The translations under genes were made by a program, and so were the position numbers. Below the pieces are notes generated by a model. That model saw nothing but the letters and a program-made list of their open reading frames with translations. It did no database searches and had not been told where the DNA came from. Below are positions 1-8,123 of a stretch of 64,000 nt of DNA, in pieces (positions within the stretch are counted from its first letter, which is position 1; the number at the start of each line of letters is the position of its first letter). The DNA lies in NCBI GenBank assembly GCA_937139475.1, contig CAKZQF010000042.1:1-64000 (forward strand), given 5' to 3'. Source of the stretch: an uncultured Gammaproteobacteria bacterium (lineage in GTDB: Bacteria > Pseudomonadota > Gammaproteobacteria > Enterobacterales > Psychrobiaceae).

Positions 1-100
1 GTGTCGTTATAGGACGCTTATAATACGATAATAACCCTGAACGGAGCGCCTGCTTTGTGGCATAAGCGGTAACAAATAATAACTCTTATGGTCATAAACT

Positions 101-190
101 AAGAATTCTCATTTAGACCGAGAATTGATGATAAAAATAATTCTCATATACCACGCTAAGTATCTGATTTAGACACACCCCAATTCTCAT
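101..190. promoter_or_regulatory. Cluster of Fur-like half-sites
   Basis: The motif AATTCTCAT or its complement occurs four times in 90 bp: around 105-113, inverted at 120-127 (GAGAATTG), at 139-147 and at 182-190. The second and third form an inverted repeat, GAGAATT and AATTCTC, 12 bp apart. AATGAGAAT is a typical half of gammaproteobacterial Fur boxes, so an iron-responsive promoter for a gene to the left of the window on the minus strand is possible. No coding sequence is seen in 1-560. The assignment is by motif resemblance only. Confidence 0.35.
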
Positions 191-377
191 TCCCGATCAG
201 ATTAACCAAAATACTACTATTAACTTAGATTTACTTTTTTAGAGCTTTTACTTTAATTTTTCTTGATTTTGATTTTTAGCTCAGGCATTATTTCCACAGT
301 TAATTGAAACGGATGTTTTAATTTTGTGTTTTTTATCCCTCTTGCTCTCACTTTGGTGGATAGAATAGATTACAAAC

Positions 378-537
378 ATTCGTCATCGCTACTCAGTAGA
401 GGCATTGAGTAGCGTGATGCTAACGAAGCATTATTCAAATCACATCGGTGACTCTGTGTGATTTGTGCAGTGTTTAACTTCCAGCCTCGCTGCATTATTT
501 TGTGGTAGCTTCGCAGTTTTGAAGCTACCTTTTTTTT
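378..537 (+). ncRNA. Candidate small RNA with three stem-loops
   Basis: A stretch of about 160 nt without coding potential holds three perfect 9-bp stem-loops in a row: CGCTACTCA (387-395) with 406-414, CAAATCACA (436-444) with 457-465, and GGTAGCTTC (504-512) with 521-529. The last is followed by eight T residues, a Rho-independent terminator pointing to the plus strand. A possible promoter lies just before it: TTGCTC at 342-347 and TAGATT at 366-371, 18 bp apart. No plus-strand gene precedes it within the window, so this looks like an independent short transcript. I do not recognise an RNA family; the RyhB core sequence is not present. Confidence 0.4.
504..537 (+). terminator. Rho-independent terminator
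   Basis: A 9-bp stem (504-512 with 521-529) with an 8-nt loop is followed by T at 530-537. The T tract is on the plus strand only, so this does not serve the minus-strand regulator gene that ends at 561. Confidence 0.75.
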
Positions 538-560
538 ATCCCATTGCAAGGGATATTCGA

Positions 561-1184
561 TTACCTATCAAGTCCATATTCAATTGCGTAGCGTACTAGG
601 CCTGTTGTTGTATCGATGGCTAATTTGCGTTTGATATTGCGTTTATGGGTCTCTATCGTACGAACACTAACATTGAGCTCTTGCGCCATTCTTTTGTTAT
701 TTAGGCCGTGAGAAATCAAACGTAATACGAGCTGTTCGCGACTAGTGATCACACCGCCTTTTTCCTTGCCTGTTTCTTGGGATAATATTTGTGTGACTTC
801 GGCGCTAAAGTATTGCCCGCCATTGGCAATTTTCTTAATTGCATCAATCAATTCATTGCCAGGAACATCTTTTAAGATGTAGCCATCGGCTCCGTGGCGC
901 ATCGCTGAAACAATATATTCTTTATTATCGTGCATGCTTAGCATCAGTACTTTGCAATCAAGTTCTTGTTCTTTGATTAGCTCTAGTACATACATGCCGT
1001 TCATTTGTGGCATATTAATATCCATTAACACCACATCCAACGACAGTTGCTTAATAAGCTCCAGTGCCTCTTTGCCATTGTTGGCTTCGCCGACAACTTC
1101 AATGTCTTCGTCAAGGCTCAGTCGTGATTTTAGGCCTTCTCGGAATAGGGGATGATCATCAACCAATAACACATTAATCTTCAT
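561..1184 (-). CDS. NarL/FixJ-family response regulator
   Basis: This 207-residue protein is a two-component response regulator. Residues 1-120 form the receiver domain, with the acidic pair D9/D10, the probable phospho-acceptor D55 in the VLMDINMP motif, S83 and the conserved K105. Residues about 143-205 form a LuxR-type helix-turn-helix (TSREQLVLRLISHG, then VSVRTIETHKRNI). Its start overlaps the end of the upstream kinase gene by 11 bp, so the two are translationally coupled and form a pair. By position it most likely controls the divergent porin and TRAP operon, whose promoter carries a repeated GTGTAAACACG element. The ligand sensed is not known from sequence. Confidence 0.9.
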   Translation of the reverse strand: MKINVLLVDDHPLFREGLKSRLSLDEDIEVVGEANNGKEALELIKQLSLDVVLMDINMPQMNGMYVLELIKEQELDCKVLMLSMHDNKEYIVSAMRHGADGYILKDVPGNELIDAIKKIANGGQYFSAEVTQILSQETGKEKGGVITSREQLVLRLISHGLNNKRMAQELNVSVRTIETHKRNIKRKLAIDTTTGLVRYAIEYGLDR

Positions 1185-2568
1185 GTTTATCTAGTCCTGT
1201 CTGATCCGCGTTGTAGCGTAATTCACTTTGCGGAATGCTTGCCAATATTCTCGTACCAGTCTTGTCCGAATTTATTTTAAATTTACCATGGTAGTACGAC
1301 AAGCGTTCCTTCATATTACGTAGTCCGATACCTTCATTTGGCTGGTCATTAGCTTTTAGGTCAAAGCCTTGGCCATTGTCTTTTATTTCTAGTACTAACC
1401 AAGCATTATCCAAACGCAAAGATATTTCAATCTTTGTTGCCTTGGCATGGCGCTCAATATTCGTTAATGCCTCTTGCGTTATGCGATAGAGCGTCGTTTT
1501 TAGTTCTGTTGTTAATACGTTACGCACTGATAGGCGTGTAACTTCAACACCTATCCCTGTACGGGCGGAAAACTCTTGGCCTAATTCGTCAAGCGCTGCG
1601 CCAAGACCGTAATCTTCCAGTACGCCGGGGTGTAGTTGATGTGATATTCGGCGGATGTCGCTCATCGTTTTCGAAATCAGCTCGGTGGCCGTGGTTAACT
1701 CTTTTTGTGCATCAATATTTTTCTGTTGCTTTAATTGGGCTGTTTCTAGAGAGAAGCGAACCGCAGCGACACTTTGACTAATTCCATCGTGTAACTCACG
1801 AGAGACACGCTTACATTCTTCCTCTTGTGTTTGAAATATGCGCTCATTAAGCACTCGAAGTTTGCGGTTGGCGAGTCGATTCTCGCTAATTCGAATAAAT
1901 AGCCCTGCGCCAAAGACCATGGCAACAGCTAACATACCAATAATCAATGTGATACGACTGGTATAGTCAATATGTTGCTTGATGGAGTTATTAAGCAGCG
2001 CAATCTGGTCGTCAATATCGTCAATATAAACCCCAGTGCCGACCATCCACTGCCATGGGATGATGGCCTGAGCGTAACCTAGCTTCTTACCTAGCTCGCC
2101 ATTTTTAGATGGTTGATTAAAAATGTAGTTAACATAACCACCGCCACCTTTGGCTTCTTTTAGCAGCTCTTGAATAATCATGACGCCATTAGGATCTTTA
2201 AGGTCAATCCAGTTTTTATTTAAACGTGATTCTTGCCCCGGTAGTACAAGACTGGTGCCTAAATAGTCATAAGCATAAAAATAGCCATCTTGTCCAAAGC
2301 GCATAGTAGATAACATCTTTTGCACTGTTTTCTGGGCTTGCTCTACCGGCACTTTTCCGTCAACCACTAAGTGATTTATTGCACCTCTTGCAATGTCGAC
2401 ATAGTTCTTTAATTCGACTTTTCGGTGGGCAATAACACTCTCTTTATAGGTGTGTGATGCTTGCTCTGACAAAGATTTGTACTGAACCTGAGTGATCACT
2501 AAGACCCCGGAAAGCGCCAGCAGTACGGGAATAATCGTAATTAATTGAAGCTTTATATTGATGTTCAT
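1174..2568 (-). CDS. Cache-domain sensor histidine kinase (HisKA_3 type)
   Basis: A 464-residue membrane kinase. It has a first transmembrane helix near residues 8-28, a periplasmic single-Cache domain of about 150 residues (motifs GQDGYFYAYD and WQWMVGTGVYIDDID), a second helix near 206-225, then a HisKA_3 dimerisation region with the phosphorylated His in SRELHDGISQS (about H260) and an HATPase domain (DNGQGFD). The reading frame extends upstream to a GTG at 2685, but I chose ATG 2568: the extra 39 residues have no resemblance to a domain and would overlap the operator repeats of the divergent promoter. Cache domains commonly bind small organic acids or amino acids, which fits a role in sensing the substrate of the neighbouring TRAP transporter. 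Confidence 0.88.
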   Translation of the reverse strand: MNINIKLQLITIIPVLLALSGVLVITQVQYKSLSEQASHTYKESVIAHRKVELKNYVDIARGAINHLVVDGKVPVEQAQKTVQKMLSTMRFGQDGYFYAYDYLGTSLVLPGQESRLNKNWIDLKDPNGVMIIQELLKEAKGGGGYVNYIFNQPSKNGELGKKLGYAQAIIPWQWMVGTGVYIDDIDDQIALLNNSIKQHIDYTSRITLIIGMLAVAMVFGAGLFIRISENRLANRKLRVLNERIFQTQEEECKRVSRELHDGISQSVAAVRFSLETAQLKQQKNIDAQKELTTATELISKTMSDIRRISHQLHPGVLEDYGLGAALDELGQEFSARTGIGVEVTRLSVRNVLTTELKTTLYRITQEALTNIERHAKATKIEISLRLDNAWLVLEIKDNGQGFDLKANDQPNEGIGLRNMKERLSYYHGKFKINSDKTGTRILASIPQSELRYNADQTGLDKHED

Positions 2569-2652
2569 TGTGCTGCCATTATCGCCTATTACTTGGTCTT
2601 TACGATTATCTGAGCCTAGAAAAGTAAAAGCAACCTTATCAGCCCGCTCTAA

Positions 2653-2717
2653 GTGTAAACACGTAGAAGAATTACGTGTAAACACGGATTAACAACTTTT
2701 TAACAAGTAAATATAGT
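2653..2717 (+). promoter_or_regulatory. Promoter and paired operator of the porin/TRAP operon
   Basis: An 11-bp direct repeat GTGTAAACACG occurs at 2653-2663 and 2676-2686, 23 bp start to start. Right after it are TTAACA (2689-2694) and TATAGT (2712-2717) with a 17-bp spacer, each five of six matches to the sigma-70 consensus. The repeats sit just upstream of the -35 element, the usual place for an activator such as the NarL-type regulator encoded at 561-1184. Confidence 0.6.
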
Positions 2718-2757
2718 GGTGTCTCTCGCTAAATTAGATCAACGATAGGGGTACAAA

Positions 2758-3810
2758 ATGAACAATAAACAACTCAGTCTAGGATTATTAGTCAGCGCAA
2801 TGTGTGTTACACCGGCAGCTTTTGCTGGTTACGATATCGCCCTAGGCAATGATGCATCGCTTAGCTTTGGAGGTTACTTTAAAGCCGATTTACGTCATGT
2901 TAGCGGTGATATCGCCTATCGTGATTTTTGGGTTGGTAACAACGCATTTGCTCCAGACACCAAGGAGACGCGCTTAAACATTCGTGAGTCACGCTTCAAT
3001 ATTGGTTACAAGCAAGGTGATTTTAAAGGTGTGCTTGAGTGGGATTTCTATGATGACCAGCAGCCTAAAGGCACTTCTGAAACAGTAACTGGTGGTCACT
3101 CTCTTCGCTTGCGCCATGCTTATGTGCAATATAACAAGTGGAAAGTCGGTCAAACGTGGTCAACCTTTATGCCATTGGCATCAATTCCTGAAGCCTTAGA
3201 TTTTGGTGGTGCTCATGTTGCACAAACGTTCGTACGTCAAAGTCAAATTCGCTATACCGACGGTGGTTTAGAGCTGGCGTTAGAGAATGGTTCAACTCAA
3301 TCTGGTGAGAGCCAATATATGCCTGACGTTGTTGCACGCTACACCGTTAAGCAAGATTGGGGACAAGTATCGGTTGCTGGCTTAGTGCGTAGCCTTGAAG
3401 ACAGTAACAATGATGGTGGCGCTGATGGTACACAGTTTGCCTACAACGTTCACGGCAAAATCAAAACTTTCGGTAAAGATGATTTACGCTTCTCATATAA
3501 CGGTGGTGCGGCAGGTCGTTATGTTAGCCCGGGCGCTAATATTGCCGATTTAGCTGATGCTAATGGTGACATTTATGACGTTGAAGCCTACACCGTTGCT
3601 TATCGACATTTCTGGAACAACGACTACCGTTCAACACTTTACTACGGCGCAATGAAAATTGACGAGCTGGGTGCAGATAGAAAGCACATTGGCCTTAACT
3701 TACTCAAGAGTGTTAGCAAAAAACTAACGATTGGCGCTGAAGTTGGTAACTACGAAACTGAATCTGGTGATTCAAACTACCTACAAATCTCGGCTAAGTA
3801 CGCACTTTAA
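2758..3810 (+). CDS. DcaP-like outer-membrane porin
   Basis: The 350-residue product has an N-terminal signal peptide ending at AFA (about residue 23) and continues as a beta-barrel with alternating hydrophobic residues and a terminal aromatic-rich strand (YLQISAKYAL). The early segment LSFGGYFKADLRH and the block around GQTWSTFMPL resemble the DcaP trimeric porin family, which passes dicarboxylates and related anions across the outer membrane. Its place in front of a TRAP transporter, with a 60-bp gap containing a hairpin, indicates that porin and inner-membrane transporter serve one substrate. It starts at an ATG 12 bp after a purine-rich AGGGG site. The exact substrate cannot be read from sequence. 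Confidence 0.8.
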   Translation: MNNKQLSLGLLVSAMCVTPAAFAGYDIALGNDASLSFGGYFKADLRHVSGDIAYRDFWVGNNAFAPDTKETRLNIRESRFNIGYKQGDFKGVLEWDFYDDQQPKGTSETVTGGHSLRLRHAYVQYNKWKVGQTWSTFMPLASIPEALDFGGAHVAQTFVRQSQIRYTDGGLELALENGSTQSGESQYMPDVVARYTVKQDWGQVSVAGLVRSLEDSNNDGGADGTQFAYNVHGKIKTFGKDDLRFSYNGGAAGRYVSPGANIADLADANGDIYDVEAYTVAYRHFWNNDYRSTLYYGAMKIDELGADRKHIGLNLLKSVSKKLTIGAEVGNYETESGDSNYLQISAKYAL

Positions 3811-3821
3811 GCCCATTTTAA

Positions 3822-3844
3822 GGCTGGTGACTACCTCACCAGTC
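3822..3844 (+). promoter_or_regulatory. Intercistronic hairpin between porin and dctP
   Basis: GGCTGGTGA (3822-3830) pairs with TCACCAGTC (3836-3844) around a 5-nt loop, with one G-T pair. Only three T residues follow, so it is more likely an mRNA-stabilising or attenuating hairpin than a full terminator; it could give more porin than transporter. Confidence 0.5.
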
Positions 3845-3870
3845 TTTCACCAATAATTGAGGAATTTAAG

Positions 3871-4938
3871 ATGAAAAAAGTAACGATGACTGTGGCAACT
3901 GCTGTTGCAATGAGTTTACTTTCTGGTGCTGCGTTTGCAGAAAAGAAGGTGCTACTAAAAACCCCTGTTTACTACAACACTACCTTGCCTGGATTGGGCT
4001 CGCCAATCAAATATGTTGAAAAAAGCTTAAAAGAGCTTAGTGGCAACACGGTACGTATGAAAGTTTATGAGCCAGGTAAGTTAGTTAATCCTAAAGAAAT
4101 TCTAGATGCCGTTTCCACAGGTAAGGCACAGGCTGGTTATGCAACTGCTGGTAACTGGGGCGGTAAAATCCCCGCTGCGCGCTTGTTTTCATCGGTTCCT
4201 TTTGGACCTGAAGCGCCAGAGTATCTTGCTTGGTTTTACCATGGTAACGGCAACAAATTACATCAAGAGTTGTACGATCAAAACAAGCTAAACGTGAAAG
4301 TACAGGTTTGTGGCATTTTAGCCCCTGAAACCTCTGCATGGTTTGGCAAAGAGATTAACACGCCGGAAGATCTTAAAGGGCTAAAAATGCGCTTCTTTGG
4401 TTTAGGTGCGTTAGTGATGGAGAAAATGGGCGTTAGTACCGTGGGTCTACCTGGTGGTGAGATATTCCCAGCACTTGAGAAGGGCGTAATTGATGCAACT
4501 GAGTTCTCTATGCCTGCTGTTGACAAACGTATTGGTTTACACAAATTACTAAAATACAACTACTTCCCAGGTTGGCATCAACAAGCAACGATGATGGAAC
4601 TAATCATCAATAAAGACACTTGGAAGAAGATGAGTAAGTCTCAGCAATCGATGATTGAGCACGTATGTAAATCTGCCACCCTTGATGCAATGGCACTAGG
4701 TGAAGCGTTACAAGCGCCGGTGTTAAAAGAGAACGTTGAGAAAAACGGTGTGATTAACAAATACTGGTCTGATGAAATGCTAGCTTCATTTAAAGCGAAA
4801 TGGTTAGAAGTTGCCAAGCAACAATCAGATACAGATCCTGCATTTAAACGTATATACGATGATTTAGAGCAATTTAGAGCGACTTACGATCTATGGGAAT
4901 CTAATGCATTCCTACCTCGTCCGAAACCTAGCATTTAA
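3871..4938 (+). CDS. TRAP transporter solute-binding protein (DctP family)
   Basis: This 355-residue periplasmic protein has a signal peptide cleaved after AFA (about residue 23). It shows the DctP fold motifs, including LKGLKMRFFGLG with the conserved Arg that pairs with the substrate carboxylate, LPGGEIFPALEKGVIDATEF, and YFPGWHQ. The last two resemble the TakP branch, whose characterised member binds 2-oxo acids such as pyruvate; I infer an organic-acid substrate of that kind but would not name it. It delivers substrate to the DctQ/DctM membrane subunits encoded directly downstream. An AGGAAT-type ribosome site precedes the ATG. Confidence 0.88.
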   Translation: MKKVTMTVATAVAMSLLSGAAFAEKKVLLKTPVYYNTTLPGLGSPIKYVEKSLKELSGNTVRMKVYEPGKLVNPKEILDAVSTGKAQAGYATAGNWGGKIPAARLFSSVPFGPEAPEYLAWFYHGNGNKLHQELYDQNKLNVKVQVCGILAPETSAWFGKEINTPEDLKGLKMRFFGLGALVMEKMGVSTVGLPGGEIFPALEKGVIDATEFSMPAVDKRIGLHKLLKYNYFPGWHQQATMMELIINKDTWKKMSKSQQSMIEHVCKSATLDAMALGEALQAPVLKENVEKNGVINKYWSDEMLASFKAKWLEVAKQQSDTDPAFKRIYDDLEQFRATYDLWESNAFLPRPKPSI

Positions 4939-5000
4939 TTCAGTCCACATGCCCGAATTTGCTCTCTATTCGGGCTATTTTACCTGGAGGTATCAAAGCC

Positions 5001-5564
5001 ATGGCTATTGACAATACTATTCCTAATCGACCAATCGCTTCGCTCTTTCTCAAGATTGCCGCGCTATTTGAGTCGATTGTTCGCAAAGTTTCAGCGATCT
5101 GCTGTTGGTCCTCAGCCCTGTTAGTCTTGGTGATCATTTTAAATGTCATCATGCGTTATGGCTTTGAAAATGGACTTATAATTTTTGAAGAAATTCAGTG
5201 GCATTTGTATGCAATCGGCATCATGTTCGGATTATCCTATGCCGAAATTACCAATGCTCACGTTAGCGTAGATTTATTGTCTGAAAGATTTAAACCAAAT
5301 ACTAAACGTTTTTGGGAGATTTTTGGCACGCTGTTTTTTGTTTTTCCTTTTATTTTCGTCATCCTGTTTAACAGTTGGGATTACATTGAAGCGTCATATC
5401 GACTCAATGAATCTTCGGTTTCACCACTAGGCCTGCCGATGCGCTGGCTTATCAAATCCGCAATACCAGCTAGCTTTATTCTATTGGCGATGGCCGTGAC
5501 AACGCGTTTGATTCGTAACGTTGTTGCCATGATTACTTCAACTGATACTGAGGAGCCAAGCTAA
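5001..5564 (+). CDS. TRAP transporter small permease (DctQ family)
   Basis: A 187-residue membrane protein with four predicted transmembrane helices, as in the DctQ family. The motif FEEIQWHLYAIGIMFGLSYA in the second helix region is typical. DctQ links the binding protein to the large DctM subunit. A longer frame opens at TTG 4959, but ATG 5001 is preferred because TGGAGG lies 10 nt upstream and the extra residues are not conserved-looking. The stop codon shares one base with the dctM start at 5564, indicating translational coupling. Confidence 0.88.
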   Translation: MAIDNTIPNRPIASLFLKIAALFESIVRKVSAICCWSSALLVLVIILNVIMRYGFENGLIIFEEIQWHLYAIGIMFGLSYAEITNAHVSVDLLSERFKPNTKRFWEIFGTLFFVFPFIFVILFNSWDYIEASYRLNESSVSPLGLPMRWLIKSAIPASFILLAMAVTTRLIRNVVAMITSTDTEEPS

Positions 5565-6952
5565 TGGAGTTTAATGAAATTTTAGTTATCGGCATGTTTC
5601 TTACATTCATTGCCTTTTTATTCACTGGTATTCCAATCGCTTATGTATTAGCTGGCGTTGGTGTGCTGTTTGGTGCCATTGGTTACTTCTCTGACATATA
5701 CATGGATACGATCACTGGCCTAGATCTCAATACGTTAGGCATTGTGGTTTCTCGCATATTTTCCTTAATGGAAAACTGGGTTCTGGTTGCCTTGCCAATG
5801 TTCATCTTTATGGGCCTGATGCTTGATAAGTCAGGTGTTGCTGAACGCATGATGATGGCAATGCAAGAACTGCTTGGCCGAGTGCGGGGTGGGCTTGGTA
5901 TTACCGTAACTTTAATCGGTATTATCCTTGCGGCATCAACTGGTATTATCGGGGCATCAGTCGTACTGCTTGGCCTGTTATCATTGCCAGCGATGATGAA
6001 GCAAAACTACTCTAAATCCTTTGCGGCAGGTATCGTGTGTAGCGCAGGGTGTTTAGGTATTTTAATTCCGCCTAGCATCATGCTGGTGATTATGGCTGAT
6101 CAATTAGCGCTGTCGGTCGGTGACTTGTTTATGGCTGCTGTGTTCCCTGGTTTGTTGCTTGGCGGCTTATACCTTGTCTACATTTTAGTGTTGTCATATC
6201 TCAACCCAAGCGTAGCGCCATTACCTAAAGACCGCCGCCCGCTAGATCGCAAGGTCATTGTCGATGTGCTTAAGTCAATGTTACCGCCAATGTTACTTAT
6301 CTTTGCTGTGCTTGGTTCTATTTTCGCCGGTGTTGCCACGCCTACAGAGGCAAGTGGTGTTGGGGCATTAGGTGCTACATTATTAGCGCTATTTAATAAG
6401 AAACTAAACTTTGGCGTTATGCATGAAGTATTAATGTCATCGTTCAAAACCACCGCCTATATCTTCGCGATATTTATTGGTGCAACTTGTTTCTCTTTGG
6501 TATTACGTGAGTTGGGTGGTGACGAATTAATTGAAAGTTCGCTCGCAAGCTTGCCTTTCGGACCTTATGGCGTATTGCTCATAATTCTATTAGTGGTTTT
6601 CTTATTGGGCTTCTTGCTTGATTGGATTGAGATAACATTGATTGTTTTACCGCTGCTGGCTCCTGTTATTGCTGGCCTAGAGTTTCAAGTGGAAGGTTTC
6701 GGCGTGCTTGACCAGCCGGTGCTAGTTTGGTTTGTCATGCTCATAGCAATGACCCTGCAAACCTCCTTCTTAACCCCGCCAGTTGGCTTTGCCTTATTCT
6801 ATCTTAAAGGCGTCGCGCCTCCAGGCATGAAGCTAACGGATATTTACAAAGGGGTTGTACCGTTTATCATTTTACAACTCGTGGCCTTGGCACTACTTAT
6901 ATTTATGCCAACGCTAGCCACTTGGTTACCGTCAATGGTCTACGCCAAGTAG
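5564..6952 (+). CDS. TRAP transporter large permease (DctM family)
   Basis: The 462-residue product is hydrophobic throughout, with 11-13 predicted membrane spans. It has DctM signatures: FTGIPIAYVLAGVGVLFG near the N terminus, GCLGILIPPSIMLVIMAD in the middle and TPTEASGVGALGA. This is the sodium-driven channel subunit of the tripartite transporter. It is the last gene of the porin-dctPQM operon and is followed by a strong terminator at 6971-7003. Confidence 0.92.
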   Translation: MEFNEILVIGMFLTFIAFLFTGIPIAYVLAGVGVLFGAIGYFSDIYMDTITGLDLNTLGIVVSRIFSLMENWVLVALPMFIFMGLMLDKSGVAERMMMAMQELLGRVRGGLGITVTLIGIILAASTGIIGASVVLLGLLSLPAMMKQNYSKSFAAGIVCSAGCLGILIPPSIMLVIMADQLALSVGDLFMAAVFPGLLLGGLYLVYILVLSYLNPSVAPLPKDRRPLDRKVIVDVLKSMLPPMLLIFAVLGSIFAGVATPTEASGVGALGATLLALFNKKLNFGVMHEVLMSSFKTTAYIFAIFIGATCFSLVLRELGGDELIESSLASLPFGPYGVLLIILLVVFLLGFLLDWIEITLIVLPLLAPVIAGLEFQVEGFGVLDQPVLVWFVMLIAMTLQTSFLTPPVGFALFYLKGVAPPGMKLTDIYKGVVPFIILQLVALALLIFMPTLATWLPSMVYAK

Positions 6953-6970
6953 TTAAAGGCAAGTAACCTA

Positions 6971-7003
6971 AGCCCCCTCGGCAATGTCGAGGGGGCTTTT
7001 TTT
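6971..7003 (+). terminator. Rho-independent terminator after dctM
   Basis: AGCCCCCTCG pairs with CGAGGGGGCT around the loop GCAATGT-like centre, followed by a run of seven to nine T. It closes the porin/TRAP operon. Confidence 0.9.
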
Positions 7004-7018
7004 CATTCGCGTTTTATT

Positions 7019-7032
7019 TTATTGCGCAATAA
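7019..7032. promoter_or_regulatory. 14-bp palindrome upstream of the AraC gene
   Basis: TTATTGCGCAATAA is a perfect palindrome 65 bp upstream of the GTG start at 7098. It may be an operator for this or another regulator; there is no other support. Confidence 0.25.
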
Positions 7033-7097
7033 CGGTCAAAAAATAGAGTTTCAATTATGCTAACCTAGCCCGACCTTAACTACATAGATATATCACT

Positions 7098-7979
7098 GTG
7101 ACCCAACCTCAACATCGTTACCGGCAGCGTTTTGATGCTGTTATCGATTTTATTCATGACAATTTAGGTAAGCCTTTGACGTTAGATTCACTAGCGGCGA
7201 AAGCCTGTTTTAGTCGATATCATTTTCAGCGTCAATTTTGTGCTATTTATGGCGTTTCTTCACGTGAGTATATTCATCAATTACGTATGGAACGCAGTGC
7301 GCAGCAGTTAGCTTTTCGTCAAAAGATGTCTATAAGTGATATTGCCTTTGACAATCAATATCTGAGCCAGGCTGCATTTAACCGCGCCTTTAAACGTCAC
7401 TTCTCACAAAGCCCATTGCAATTTCGCAAGAATGCCAATTGGCCAGCAATAGAACAAATTCGAACATCATTAATCAAAACGGAGCAACCAATGGGCAATT
7501 TCACATCAGAGCAAGTCGTCATCAGTGATTTTAAGTCAACGCCAATCGCTTTATTAAAACACGTCGGCTCACCGGCAGGCATAATGGCAAGTGTCGCAAC
7601 ATTTATTACTTGGCGTAAAGAACAGCCCGTCGCGCATCGCCCGCCAATAAGCGATACCTATAATATTATTTATGATGATCCGCTATCCACGCCAAATGAT
7701 GAATATCGTTTCGGTATAGCCTGCTCAATAAACGGTGAAATAGCGCGTAATTCATGTGGTGTACTAAATGATGCAATCCCTGGTGGACGCTGTGCAATAT
7801 TGAGACTGAGCGGCAGCGAAACAGACATGGCCAGCGGCATCGACTACCTTTATCGTTGCTGGCTTGCTGATAGTGATGAAGAACCCCGTGACTTCCCGCT
7901 TTTTGTTAAACGAATAGCGATGTTTCCTGATGTCGCGCCTCATCAGCAAGAGTTTGAAATTTACCTGCCAATTAAATAA
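7098..7979 (+). CDS. AraC-family regulator with GyrI-like effector domain
   Basis: The 293-residue protein has an N-terminal AraC-type pair of helix-turn-helix motifs (about residues 10-110; LTLDSLAAKACFSRYHFQRQF and ISDIAFDNQYLSQAAFNRAFKRHF) and a C-terminal GyrI-like domain (about 135-292) of the type found in Rob and SbmC, which binds small hydrophobic or cationic compounds. This domain order is seen in regulators of drug-response genes. It starts at GTG; no ATG lies nearby in frame. It is monocistronic between two operons, so its targets are not evident. Confidence 0.85.
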   Translation: MTQPQHRYRQRFDAVIDFIHDNLGKPLTLDSLAAKACFSRYHFQRQFCAIYGVSSREYIHQLRMERSAQQLAFRQKMSISDIAFDNQYLSQAAFNRAFKRHFSQSPLQFRKNANWPAIEQIRTSLIKTEQPMGNFTSEQVVISDFKSTPIALLKHVGSPAGIMASVATFITWRKEQPVAHRPPISDTYNIIYDDPLSTPNDEYRFGIACSINGEIARNSCGVLNDAIPGGRCAILRLSGSETDMASGIDYLYRCWLADSDEEPRDFPLFVKRIAMFPDVAPHQQEFEIYLPIK

Positions 7980-8123
7980 TGCCTATGATGCAATAGTGCT
8001 AATGGTGTTAGGATGATTTTGTTGTTATAAATACTTACGCTATTACTTGCCGCAGCGCCCTGTTTCGCGGTATAAATAACTAACAAATACAAAACGCATG
8101 TAAATTGCATTTATAGGTCGGTC

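Noticed and set aside
378..537. RyhB-type iron small RNA
   Set aside because: Fur-like sites are nearby, but the conserved RyhB core is absent.
2569..2685. N-terminal extension of the Cache kinase to GTG 2685
   Set aside because: The added 39 residues have no domain and cover the operator repeats of the divergent promoter.
4091..4559. Open frames in other phases inside dctP, and many similar ones elsewhere
   Set aside because: They overlap well-supported genes, lack family resemblance and ribosome sites, and are shadows of the real coding frames.
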